A stretch of 12,487 bases of DNA from Nitriliruptoraceae bacterium (GTDB lineage Bacteria > Actinomycetota > Nitriliruptoria > Nitriliruptorales > Nitriliruptoraceae), in NCBI GenBank assembly GCA_007117945.1, contig SKTN01000424.1, positions 1-12,487 on the forward strand, given 5' to 3'. Positions 1 to 6,845 of the stretch are shown piece by piece; within the stretch, counting starts at the first letter, position 1; the number at the start of each line of letters is the position of its first letter. The notes beneath the pieces were generated by a model. The model was not told the origin of the DNA, ran no database searches, and saw nothing but the letters and a program-made list of their open reading frames with translations. The translations under genes and the position numbers were made by a program.

Positions 1-899
1 TCGGTGGTGCGCAGGAACAGCGCGCCCTCGGCCTCGTAGGCCTCGCCGCGCTCGGTGAGCTCCTCGAGCGTCGCCTCGATCGCGCCCGTGGCGTGGAGCC
101 CCTCGCGCTCGGAGAACCACACGTCGAAGTCCACGCCCATGGCGTGCAGGCCGTCCTCGATGCGCTGACGCATCGCCTCCACGCCGAGCACGCCGATGCG
201 CGCGGACACCTCGGCGTCCGGGGCGCCGTCGACGATCGCGCCGGCGAACAGCTCGTCGCCATGACGCGAGCGCAGCTCCTCTGCCACCTCGACGATGGCG
301 TGGCCGCGGTAGTGCTCCTCGGTCAACTCGCCGCCCGTGGCGACCATCACCACGGACTCGCCGAACAGGCGGATCTGCTCTCCGGCGTCGTTGACGTAGT
401 ACTCGCGGGTCACGGCGTGGCCCGTGGCCTCGAGTAGGGCGGCGATGGCGTCGCCGGTGGCGGCCCAGCGGCCGGCGCCCACGTGCAGGGGCCCCGTGGG
501 GTTGGCGGAGACGAACTCCACGTTGACGTGGCGGCGCTCGTCGTCGGGGACCTGGCTGGCGCCGTACCGCGCACCCTCGGCGAGCACCCGGCGCAGCAGG
601 TCCTCGTGGTAGCGGTGGGCGAAGCGCAGGTTCACGAAGCCCGGGCCGGCGATCGTGACCTCCTCGATCACGTCAGGCACGTCGAGGTGGTCGACCACCA
701 GCTGCGCGAGCTCGCGGGGGTTGCGGCCCACGGGCTTGGCGAGGCGCAGCGCGACGGTGGTCGCCCAGTCGCCGTGGTCGGCCTGCTTCGGCTTCTCGAG
801 GTCCGGGTCGGTCTCCGGGAGGCCCGCGGCCACCAGGGCGGCGCGGATCGCGGCGTCGAGGTCGGCCAGGACGGGGTCGAGCAGGGGCGTGCGAGCCAT
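1..899 (-). CDS. argS: Arginyl-tRNA synthetase, N-terminal part (3' end beyond window)
   Basis: Class I aminoacyl-tRNA synthetase that charges tRNA-Arg with arginine in the cytoplasm. The 299 visible codons begin MARTPLLDPV at an ATG (899-897) with a modest GGAAG about 8 nt upstream. Residues 1 to about 90 look like the ArgS N-terminal tRNA-recognition (Add1) domain, ending in the typical AGPGFVNLRF. Next comes the start of the catalytic core, VEFVSANPTGPLHVGAGRW, where HVGA is the HIGH-type ATP-binding signature; many actinobacterial enzymes have HIGG here. YYVNDAGEQI and DVWFSE follow, both hallmarks of ArgS. The KMSKS region and anticodon-binding domain lie past the left edge, so roughly half the protein is missing only because the window ends. 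It diverges from tRNA-Arg(CCG), 144 bp away. Identification is secure. Confidence 0.96.
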   Translation of the reverse strand, partial: MARTPLLDPVLADLDAAIRAALVAAGLPETDPDLEKPKQADHGDWATTVALRLAKPVGRNPRELAQLVVDHLDVPDVIEEVTIAGPGFVNLRFAHRYHEDLLRRVLAEGARYGASQVPDDERRHVNVEFVSANPTGPLHVGAGRWAATGDAIAALLEATGHAVTREYYVNDAGEQIRLFGESVVMVATGGELTEEHYRGHAIVEVAEELRSRHGDELFAGAIVDGAPDAEVSARIGVLGVEAMRQRIEDGLHAMGVDFDVWFSEREGLHATGAIEATLEELTERGEAYEAEGALFLRTT

Positions 900-1004
900 C
901 GGTCGGCTTCCAGACGGGGCGGGAACGGGCGTGAGGGCACCCTGAGCGGGCGTGGGAGCGCGCCGGAGCGTACGCGCCCGGGCCGAGGGGTGCGGTCGCC
1001 GTGG

Positions 1005-1010
1005 TACGGT
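1005..1010 (+). promoter_or_regulatory. Candidate -10 element for tRNA-Arg
   Basis: TACGGT fits the actinobacterial TANNNT -10 pattern and lies 33 nt before the first base of the tRNA. No convincing TTGAC-like -35 is present at 16-18 nt spacing, so this is tentative. The 144-bp gap to argS must also carry the argS promoter on the other strand; the only TANNNT match I noticed there is TACGCT (972-967), also without a good -35. Confidence 0.3.
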
Positions 1011-1043
1011 TCCGGGCCGTGGTGGGGCTGTCCCCGCCCGCTC

Positions 1044-1115
1044 GCCCCCGTAGCTCAGTGGATAGAGCACCGGCCTCCGGAGCCGGAAGCGTAGGTTCGA
1101 TTCCTACCGGGGGTG
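1044..1115 (+). tRNA. tRNA-Arg, anticodon CCG
   Basis: A complete cloverleaf can be drawn. The acceptor stem is GCCCCCG (1044-1050) with CGGGGGT (1108-1114), the first pair being G-U. The D stem is GCTC/GAGC (1053-1056, 1065-1068). The anticodon stem is CCGGC/GCCGG (1070-1074, 1082-1086) around loop CTCCGGA, giving anticodon CCG at 1077-1079, which reads CGG arginine codons. The T stem is GTAGG/CCTAC with loop TTCGATT (1091-1107). The discriminator is G1115. The CCA end is not encoded, as is common in actinobacteria. The variable loop is short (4 nt). It lies divergently next to argS, whose product charges it. No clear terminator is visible in the 41 nt before the convergent EEP gene. Confidence 0.95.
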
Positions 1116-1156
1116 CTCCTCGCGCACCGTCCCGGTCGCCGCAGCCCTCGACCTCC

Positions 1157-2746
1157 TCAGCGGTCGGCGGCTGGCGTGGTGTCGCCGCCCACCGGCCATG
1201 CCCGTCGTGGTCGCACCCACCGCCACACGCGCCAGACCAGCAGGGCGAGCAGGAGCAGTCCGACGCCGCCCCACACCCCGATCGGGGAGCGCCACCGCGT
1301 CGGTGGTGACGCTGCGGCCTCCAGCCCCGTGGGCGTGACGGCCAGCTCGACGACCACGCCCGCGTGGTCGGTGGGCAGGCACCCGAGCTCGTCGGGGACG
1401 CCTTCCAGCCCCCCGGCGGCCACCAGCCGCGACGCAGCCGCCCGGGCGTTGGTGAGCTGGGACGGGGCCTCGCAGGGCCACAGCTGGTCGCTGTCGGGCC
1501 AGCGGTTGCCGATGATGCGGGCCTCCACGACGTCGATGTCGCCGCGGTACAGCACGTAGTCGAGCCGGTCGGTGAACCCGGCGGGGTTGCCCATCTCCAG
1601 AGCGGCGTCCAACCGAGAGAGATCGGGGCCGGCCAGCTCCGCGCTGGTGCCCCAGGTCAGGTTCGCGCCGTCGAGGGGGTCGGGCCCCGCGTCCTCGAAC
1701 CCACCCTGGCGCAGGGTCCAGTAGGCGTTGCAGGTACCCAGGGCGGTGTCCGGCCGCGGGTCGTCCACCTGGGCGGGGCAGGCGTCGCTGGCCTCGGGCT
1801 GCAGCGCGGGGTTGGCCACGCCGGGACCGCGAGGATCGCGCGGATCGGCGTTGATGTCGCCGAGCAGCACCACGGGCGTGGCGGTGTCGGCCAGGTCCTC
1901 GAGGAGCTGTCCGGCCTGACGGGCGCTGTGGGGGACCTCACCGGGATCCCACAGGGCCTCGAGGTGGGTGGTGATGAACCGCACCGTCCCGCCCTCCAGG
2001 GCCAGGTCCGCCCAGGCGTAGCCGCGGTCGATGGTCAGCACCGTCGGGACCACGGCGTAGCGTTCGGTGAAGTGCCGACCGCCGGCCGCCACCACCTGCT
2101 CGGCGAGGTCCTCACGGACCAGCAGCGCATCGGCGAGATCGAAGCCGCAGCTGGCGGTGTCGGTCCCGAAGCGGGGCTGGAAGGTGGCGGGGTCCTCGAC
2201 CCGGGAGAGGAAGGGCAGCGCCGGGATCCGGTAGCCGCCCTGCAGGGCCTGATCTCCCTCCGTGGCGGCGATCACGTAGGGCACCCCGGCGGCCCGGGTC
2301 GCGTCCAGGAAGGCGGTGGTGAAGTCGAACACCGTCGCCAGGCGGCCGAGGTTGCCCGGGCGGCAGCGCCAACGGGTGGCCTCCTGCAGCCCGATCACCG
2401 CGGGGCGGTCGCGTTCCACCTCGGCGGCCAGCAGGTCCACCCGGGCGTCGATGTCGGTGGCCGCCACCTGCTCCCACATGAACTGGGCGGCCGCGGGCAT
2501 GTCGGGGAGCAGGTCCAGGGCGATGGCCACGTCCGCACCGAGGTAGAGGTTGCGCGACAGCACGGTGACCCTGTCCCCCTCCCCGTCCGCCGCCGAGGCG
2601 TCGTCGGGGTCGTCAGGGTCGTCGGCCGCCGCCGGCGGGCCGGCGGTCGCCGTGATCGAGAGGAGCAGCGCTGCGGCGACCAGGCCGGCGACCACGCGCC
2701 ACGACCCGGCGCGCGTCCCGTCGACTGCGATCGGTCGCTGCGCCAC
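1157..2746 (-). CDS. Secreted, membrane-anchored endonuclease/exonuclease/phosphatase family protein
   Basis: Member of the EEP (DNase I / exonuclease III / sphingomyelinase) fold; it probably hydrolyses phosphodiester or phosphomonoester bonds outside the membrane. Using the GTG at 2746 (529 aa), a signal peptide covers about residues 10-42 (SWRVVAGLVAAALLL core, end near PPAAADD). An acidic Asp/Pro linker (about 42-58) follows. The EEP domain spans about 60-470 with the expected metal and catalytic motifs: N66 in SRNLYLGAD, E122 in GLQEA, H261 in TTHLEA, D297/N299 in GDINAD, D396 in RLDY and D460-H461 in PTDH. A transmembrane helix at about 488-508 and a tail rich in Arg/Trp follow, so the enzyme should stay tethered. 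No LPXTG sorting motif is seen. The frame is open upstream to a GTG at 2824, but that adds 26 residues without a ribosome site ahead of the signal peptide; GTGs at 2761 and 2746 fit better. Substrate cannot be told. Confidence 0.85.
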   Translation of the reverse strand: MAQRPIAVDGTRAGSWRVVAGLVAAALLLSITATAGPPAAADDPDDPDDASAADGEGDRVTVLSRNLYLGADVAIALDLLPDMPAAAQFMWEQVAATDIDARVDLLAAEVERDRPAVIGLQEATRWRCRPGNLGRLATVFDFTTAFLDATRAAGVPYVIAATEGDQALQGGYRIPALPFLSRVEDPATFQPRFGTDTASCGFDLADALLVREDLAEQVVAAGGRHFTERYAVVPTVLTIDRGYAWADLALEGGTVRFITTHLEALWDPGEVPHSARQAGQLLEDLADTATPVVLLGDINADPRDPRGPGVANPALQPEASDACPAQVDDPRPDTALGTCNAYWTLRQGGFEDAGPDPLDGANLTWGTSAELAGPDLSRLDAALEMGNPAGFTDRLDYVLYRGDIDVVEARIIGNRWPDSDQLWPCEAPSQLTNARAAASRLVAAGGLEGVPDELGCLPTDHAGVVVELAVTPTGLEAAASPPTRWRSPIGVWGGVGLLLLALLVWRVWRWVRPRRAWPVGGDTTPAADR

Positions 2747-2820
2747 CCGTCCCCCGTCCACCCCTGCCCCGTTCCCACGCCAGCCAAGCACACCGCCGCC
2801 GCGACAACGCACCGATCGCA
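2726..2820. repeat. 10-bp perfect inverted repeat in the EEP/cbs divergent region
   Basis: TGCGATCGGT at 2726-2735 is the exact reverse complement of ACCGATCGCA at 2811-2820, with 75 nt between. Each arm contains the palindrome CGATCG. The left arm falls inside the first codons of the EEP gene if its start is 2746; the right arm lies about 118 nt before the cbs start. It could be a pair of operator half-sites for the divergent promoters, or chance in GC-rich DNA. Function is unknown. Confidence 0.4.
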
Positions 2821-2852
2821 CCACACAGCCTGGCTGCGCGCCGTCCGGCCCC

Positions 2853-2858
2853 TACCCT
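2853..2858 (+). promoter_or_regulatory. Candidate -10 element for the cbs operon
   Basis: TACCCT matches TANNNT and resembles the TACCGT of the better promoter before whiB1. It would give a leader of about 74 nt before cbs. The matching -35 position (TGGCTG, 2831-2836) is poor. I see no SAM or cobalamin riboswitch structure between it and the start codon. Confidence 0.25.
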
Positions 2859-2937
2859 GCCGCCCACCCCGCCACCGTGCCCCCGAGCACCGACACACCC
2901 CGGCCACACCGACGAGCCGAACCGACAAGGACGCCCC

Positions 2938-4422
2938 ATGGCGACGATCGACGTCACCGACCGGTCGATCTACACCCGCACGCCCGGGATCGAACAGGAC
3001 CCCCTCGAGCTCCCACGACGCCACCTCGACGACCGGGGGCGGGAGGTCGCCCCGGACCTGATCGCGCTGATGGGTGACACGCCCCTGGTGGCCCTCGACC
3101 GGCTGTCGGCGGACGTACCCCCGACCATCATCGCCAAGCTGGAGATGCTGAACCCGGGCGGGTCGGTCAAGGACCGCATCGGCATCGCGATGATCGAGGC
3201 CGCCGAGGCCGCCGGGGAGCTGCGACCCGGTGGCACCATCGTGGAGCCGACCTCGGGCAACACCGGTGTGGGGCTGGCGATCGTCGCCGCCCGCCGGGGC
3301 TACCGCTGCGTCTTCGTGGTCCCCGACAAGGTCAGCCGGGACAAGATCGCCCTGCTGCGCGCCTACGGCGCCGAGGTGGTGGTCTGCCCCACCGCGGTGG
3401 CGCCCGAGGATCCCCGCTCCTACTACTCGGTGTCCGACCGGCTGGCGGCACAGCCGAACGCCTTCAAGCCGAACCAGTACTTCAACCACGCGAACCCCCA
3501 GACCCACATCTTCTCCACGGGACCGGAGATCTGGCGCCAGACCGACGGCCAGATCGACGCCTTCGTGGTGGGTGTGGGCACGGGCGGGACCACCACCGGG
3601 GTGGGGCGCTACCTCAAGGAGCGCAAGCCCGGGGTGACCATCGTCGGCGCCGACCCGGAGGGCTCGCTGTACTCCGGGGACACCGTGCGCCCCTACCTCG
3701 TCGAGGGCATCGGCGAGGACTTCTGGCCGCCGACCTTCGACCCCCAACTGGTGGACGTGTGGGAGCGGGTCTCCGACGCGGAGTCCTTCGCGATGGCGCG
3801 GCGTGCCGCCCGCGAGGAGGGCATCCTGGTGGGTGGCTCCTGCGGCACCGCCCTGGTGGCCGCCCACCGCTACGCCGCCACCCAGCCCGCCGACGCGACC
3901 ATCGTCGTGCTGCTGCCCGACTCGGGCCGGGGCTATCTGTCGAAGTTCTACGACGACACGTGGATGGCCGAGCACGGCCTGCTGGAGCACACCTCCGGTG
4001 CCGGCACGATCGGTGACGTGCTCAGCGCCAAGGACGGGGACCTGCCGCCCCTGGTCCACCTGCACCCCGGGGAGGACGTGGCCGCCGCGATCCGCCTGCT
4101 CAAGGAGTACGGGGTGTCCCAGATGCCGGTGTTCCGCGACGGTGTCCACGACGACGCGACCCCGGAGGACATCGTCGGCTCCGTGCACGAGAACGCCCTG
4201 CTCGATGCGGCCCTGCGGGACCCCGAGGTGATGGGCAAGCCCATCGTCGAGGTGCTGCAGCCGCCCCTGCCCCTGCTGGGCACCGACGAGGCCGTTGACC
4301 TCGCGCTCGGCGAGCTCAGCGGCGGCGCACCCGCCGTGCTCGCCCACGACGGCGGCAGGGTCCTCGGTGTGATCACCCAGGCCGACGTGCTGACCCACCT
4401 GGCGGCGCGAGGAGACCGATGA
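2938..4422 (+). CDS. cbs: Cystathionine beta-synthase
   Basis: PLP enzyme that condenses homocysteine with serine to cystathionine, the first step of transsulfuration to cysteine; the family can also release H2S. The 494-aa product has a fold-type II PLP domain (about 38-345): Schiff-base lysine K78 in NPGGSVKDR, the substrate/cofactor loop SGNTG at 107-111 (approximate), the phosphate-binding loop GTGGT at 214-218, and the CBS-type stretch LLPDSGRGYLSKFYDD at 325-340. A pair of CBS (Bateman) regulatory domains follows at about 357-490. This full arrangement separates it from plain cysteine synthases, which lack the Bateman module. A leader of about 36 residues before the core makes it slightly longer than the mycobacterial enzyme. 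The ATG start is supported by AAGGA (2927-2931) 6 nt upstream. Its stop overlaps the next start as ATGA, as expected for translational coupling. Confidence 0.95.
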   Translation: MATIDVTDRSIYTRTPGIEQDPLELPRRHLDDRGREVAPDLIALMGDTPLVALDRLSADVPPTIIAKLEMLNPGGSVKDRIGIAMIEAAEAAGELRPGGTIVEPTSGNTGVGLAIVAARRGYRCVFVVPDKVSRDKIALLRAYGAEVVVCPTAVAPEDPRSYYSVSDRLAAQPNAFKPNQYFNHANPQTHIFSTGPEIWRQTDGQIDAFVVGVGTGGTTTGVGRYLKERKPGVTIVGADPEGSLYSGDTVRPYLVEGIGEDFWPPTFDPQLVDVWERVSDAESFAMARRAAREEGILVGGSCGTALVAAHRYAATQPADATIVVLLPDSGRGYLSKFYDDTWMAEHGLLEHTSGAGTIGDVLSAKDGDLPPLVHLHPGEDVAAAIRLLKEYGVSQMPVFRDGVHDDATPEDIVGSVHENALLDAALRDPEVMGKPIVEVLQPPLPLLGTDEAVDLALGELSGGAPAVLAHDGGRVLGVITQADVLTHLAARGDR

Positions 4423-5630
4423 CCCCCTCCGACCACAGCGACCCCACCGACGACGCCACCCCCGCCGACCAGCCACCCGCGGTGCCCGACCACGGCTTCG
4501 CTACCCGGGCGATCCACGCGGGCCAGGACCCCGAGCCCGTCACCGGCGCGGTGACCGTGCCGATCTTCCAGACCTCCACCTTCGCCCAGCCCAGGGTCGG
4601 TGAGCACACCGGGTACGAGTACGCCCGCACGGGCAACCCCACCCGCACGGCCCTGGAGACCTGCCTGGCGGCCCTGGAGGGCGCCGAGCGGGCCGTGGCC
4701 TTCGCCTCGGGCCTGGCCGCGGAGGACGCGGTCTTCCGGCTGCTGGAACCCGGCGACCACGTGCTCATGGCCGACGACGTCTACGGCGGGACCTGGCGCC
4801 AGATCGCCCAGGTCCACACCCGCTTCGGGATCGAGGTCAGCGCCGTGGACCTCGCCGACCTCGACGCGGTCCGGGCGGCACTGCGGCCGACGACCCGGCT
4901 GCTCTGGGCGGAGACCCCCTCCAACCCCCTGCTGAAGATCCTGGACCTGGCGGCCCTGGCCGAGCTCGCCCACGACCACGGCGCGCAGCTGGTGGCCGAC
5001 AACACCTTCGCCACCCCCGCCCTGCAGCAGCCCCTGGCCCTGGGCGCCGATGTGGTGGTGCACTCCACGACCAAGTACCTCGGTGGCCACTCCGACGTGG
5101 TGGGCGGCGCGGTGTGCACCGACGAGGCGACCGCCCAGCGCCTGGCCTTCCTGCAGAACGCGGTCGGGGCGGTCCCCGGCCCCTTCGACGCGTGGCTGAC
5201 CCTGCGGGGGGTCAAGACCCTCGAGGTGCGGATGGCGCGCCACAGCGAGAACGCGGCCCGGGTGGCCGCCTTCCTCGCCGACCACCCGGCGGTGACCGCC
5301 GTGGCCTACCCGGGGCGCACCGACCATCCGGGCCACGAGCTGGCCGCCCGGCAGATGAGCGCCTTCGGCGGCATGGTGTCCTTCCGCGTGGCGGGCGGCA
5401 TGGCAGCGGCCAAGCGCGTGGCGGAGTCCACGCAGCTGTTCTTCCTGGCGGAGTCCCTGGGCGGGGTGGAGAGCCTGATCGAGCACCCCGGGATCATGAC
5501 CCACGCCTCGGTGGCCGGTACCGCCCTGGAGGTCCCCGCCGACCTGCTGCGCCTGTCGGTGGGGATCGAGTCGGTCACCGACCTGCTCGCCGACCTGGAG
5601 GCCGCCCTGGCAGCAGGCGCCGCGCAGTAG
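4419..5630 (+). CDS. metB: Cystathionine gamma-synthase / gamma-lyase family PLP enzyme
   Basis: Cys/Met-metabolism PLP enzyme (fold type I), 403 aa. As a gamma-lyase it would split cystathionine into cysteine, 2-oxobutyrate and ammonia; as a gamma-synthase it would make cystathionine from an activated homoserine and cysteine. Visible motifs are YEYARTGNPTR (66-76, Y68/R70 bind the cofactor phosphate across the dimer), Y122 in DVYGGT, D194 in VADNTF, the Schiff-base lysine K219 in HSTTKYLGGHSD, and the C-terminal AESLGGVESLIEHPGIMTHAS. The first ~25 residues are acidic, disordered-looking and not part of the fold. The ATG overlaps the cbs stop (ATGA). Pairing with cbs favours the lyase role in reverse transsulfuration, but sequence does not separate lyase from synthase; metB is used because the mycobacterial gene near cbs carries that name. 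Confidence 0.92.
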   Translation: MTPSDHSDPTDDATPADQPPAVPDHGFATRAIHAGQDPEPVTGAVTVPIFQTSTFAQPRVGEHTGYEYARTGNPTRTALETCLAALEGAERAVAFASGLAAEDAVFRLLEPGDHVLMADDVYGGTWRQIAQVHTRFGIEVSAVDLADLDAVRAALRPTTRLLWAETPSNPLLKILDLAALAELAHDHGAQLVADNTFATPALQQPLALGADVVVHSTTKYLGGHSDVVGGAVCTDEATAQRLAFLQNAVGAVPGPFDAWLTLRGVKTLEVRMARHSENAARVAAFLADHPAVTAVAYPGRTDHPGHELAARQMSAFGGMVSFRVAGGMAAAKRVAESTQLFFLAESLGGVESLIEHPGIMTHASVAGTALEVPADLLRLSVGIESVTDLLADLEAALAAGAAQ

Positions 5631-5661
5631 CCTCACGGGTCGCCACCACCCCGGAGCACCC

Positions 5662-6570
5662 GTGCGCGCCCTGCTGGTGTTCAACCCGAACGCCACCACC
5701 ACCGACGATCACGTCCGCGACGTGATCGCCTCGGCGCTGGGCTCGGAGCTGGACCTGGTGGTGCAGCCCACCAAGCAACGCGGCCACGCGACCCACCTGG
5801 CCGCCGGGGCGGTGCACGAGGGGCTGGACGCGGTGTTCGCCCTGGGCGGTGACGGCACCGCCAACGAGGTGCTCCAGGCCCTGGCCGGGACCGAGGTGCG
5901 GCTGGGCATCATCCCCGGCGGCGGTGCCAACGTGCTGGCCCGCAACCTGGGGCTGCCCAACGACGCCGTCCACGCCACCTCGCAACTGCTCGAGGCGGTC
6001 CGCGCGGACCGCGACCGACGGATCAGCTTGGGGCTCGCCGGCGAGCGGTACTTCGGCTTCAACGCCGGCTACGGATTCGACGCCGCGGTGATCCGCCATG
6101 TGGAGCAGCACGCCCAGGCCAAGCGGTGGCTGCGACAGGGCGCCTTCGTGTGGTCGGTCGGACGGGAGTGGGCACTGGGCGCGGGCCGCGAGGGCGCCAC
6201 GGTCACCGCCACCCTGCCCGACGGCTCGACGCTCGAACCCGTGGCGATCTCCATGATCGGCAACTGCGACCCCTACACCTACCTCGGACCCCGTGGGATG
6301 CGGGTCCACCCCTGGGCCTCCTTCGACCTCGGCCTCGACCTGCTCACCCTCGAGGGGCCGAACACCGCACGCCTGCTCGCCGTGGCCGCGAGCACCTTCC
6401 GTGACGGCAGCCACATCACCCGCCGGGGGGTGCGCTACCACCACGACCTCGCCGCCTTCACCCTCAGCTCGCCCACCCCGCAGCCGCTGATGGTCGACGG
6501 TGACTACGCCGGCGAGCACCACGCCGTGGCCTTCACCTCCGTGCCCGGCGCGCTGCGGGTACTGGCCTGA
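5662..6570 (+). CDS. Diacylglycerol/lipid kinase family protein (YegS-like)
   Basis: Soluble or membrane-peripheral lipid kinase with the DAGK catalytic domain; it probably phosphorylates diacylglycerol or a related lipid with ATP. The 302-aa product shows the nucleotide-binding GGDGT at 62-66 in FALGGDGTANEVL. IIPGGGANVLARNLGLP (about 83-99) follows, matching the family's PGG-x-x-N-x-x-AR motif with GA in place of the more usual ST or TG. The FGFNAGYGFDA stretch and the C-terminal MVDGDYAG beta-sandwich signature complete the family. The GTG start is set by GGAG (5653-5656) with 5-nt spacing. It starts 31 nt after the gamma-enzyme stop with no terminator between, so it is probably the last gene of the cbs transcript. 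The physiological link to sulfur metabolism is unclear. Exact lipid substrate is unknown. Confidence 0.9.
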   Translation: MRALLVFNPNATTTDDHVRDVIASALGSELDLVVQPTKQRGHATHLAAGAVHEGLDAVFALGGDGTANEVLQALAGTEVRLGIIPGGGANVLARNLGLPNDAVHATSQLLEAVRADRDRRISLGLAGERYFGFNAGYGFDAAVIRHVEQHAQAKRWLRQGAFVWSVGREWALGAGREGATVTATLPDGSTLEPVAISMIGNCDPYTYLGPRGMRVHPWASFDLGLDLLTLEGPNTARLLAVAASTFRDGSHITRRGVRYHHDLAAFTLSSPTPQPLMVDGDYAGEHHAVAFTSVPGALRVLA

Positions 6571-6584
6571 GCGTTCGACCCACC

Positions 6585-6607
6585 GCGCGGCGTGCGCCCA
6601 GCCGCGC
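6585..6607 (+). terminator. Hairpin after the cbs-metB-lipid kinase run
   Basis: GCGCGGC (6585-6591) and GCCGCGC (6601-6607) form a perfect 7-bp stem with a 9-nt loop, starting 14 nt after the lipid-kinase stop. It is followed by ACTTCT rather than a run of T, so it is at best a U-poor terminator of the kind often proposed in actinobacteria. It lies just before the whiB1 promoter. Confidence 0.5.
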
Positions 6608-6637
6608 ACTTCTGCAAGCGGGATGCTGAACCAACCC

Positions 6638-6665
6638 TTGACAGGGCCCCTCTGGCGCGTACCGT
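6638..6665 (+). promoter_or_regulatory. Housekeeping-type promoter of whiB1
   Basis: A perfect consensus -35 TTGACA (6638-6643) is followed after 16 nt by TACCGT (6660-6665), matching the actinobacterial TANNNT -10. It is the strongest promoter in the window. Transcription would start near 6672 and give a leader of about 174 nt. It lies downstream of the lipid-kinase hairpin, so whiB1 is expected to be its own unit. Confidence 0.75.
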
Positions 6666-6669
6666 CCGG

Positions 6670-6692
6670 GAACGCACCTCGAGAAGGCGTTC
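6670..6692. promoter_or_regulatory. Inverted repeat over the predicted whiB1 transcription start
   Basis: GAACGC (6670-6675) and GCGTTC (6687-6692) form a perfect 6-bp inverted repeat with an 11-nt spacer containing CTCGAG. It begins 5 nt after the -10 and covers the expected start site near 6672. This is a typical place for a repressor operator, but the same bases could form a hairpin near the 5' end of the RNA. No regulator is identified. Confidence 0.45.
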
Positions 6693-6736
6693 ACAAGCGT
6701 CGCACCTGGCGGCATGACGCGCGGAGCGCCGGTGGC

Positions 6737-6769
6737 GAGCCGGTGAGGCTCCCGGGTTCCCGACCGGCT
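6737..6769 (+). other. Two competing stem-loops in the whiB1 leader
   Basis: GAGCC (6737-6741) can pair with GGCTC (6747-6751), or AGCCGGT (6738-6744) can pair with ACCGGCT (6763-6769). The two stems share the same left arm, so they exclude each other. They lie about 65-100 nt into the predicted leader. This could be a switching leader or simply GC-rich chance pairing; the stems are only 5 and 7 bp. Confidence 0.3.
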
Positions 6770-6845
6770 GAGGTGCACACCCCCTGCTCTCACGCTCCTG
6801 CTGCGGCCAGCCCCCACTGGAGCACCCCCCGAAGGGAGAACACAC

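Noticed and set aside
410..460. HVGA instead of HIGH/HVGH in ArgS as a catalytic defect
   Set aside because: Actinobacterial ArgS commonly has HIGG-type variants here, and the flanking residues are all standard.
2859..2937. SAM or other sulfur riboswitch before cbs
   Set aside because: Looked for conserved stems and loops; the leader is short, C-rich and unstructured by eye.
1364..3061. Long open frame on the plus strand (565 codons) opposite the EEP gene
   Set aside because: Antisense shadow caused by high G+C; the protein is Gly/Val/Arg/His-rich without a domain, and the opposite strand encodes a complete EEP active site.
2395..4476. Very long minus-strand open frame (693 codons) opposite cbs
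   Set aside because: Shadow of cbs and the EEP gene; low-complexity His/Gly/Val composition and no recognisable motif, while cbs motifs are all on the plus strand.
3948..5702. Minus-strand open frame (584 codons) opposite the gamma-enzyme
   Set aside because: Same reason: codon-position G+C bias leaves antisense frames open; no domain or credible ribosome site.
5575..6609. Minus-strand open frame opposite the lipid kinase
   Set aside because: Antisense shadow; the plus strand has GGDGT and PGG motifs and a good ribosome site.
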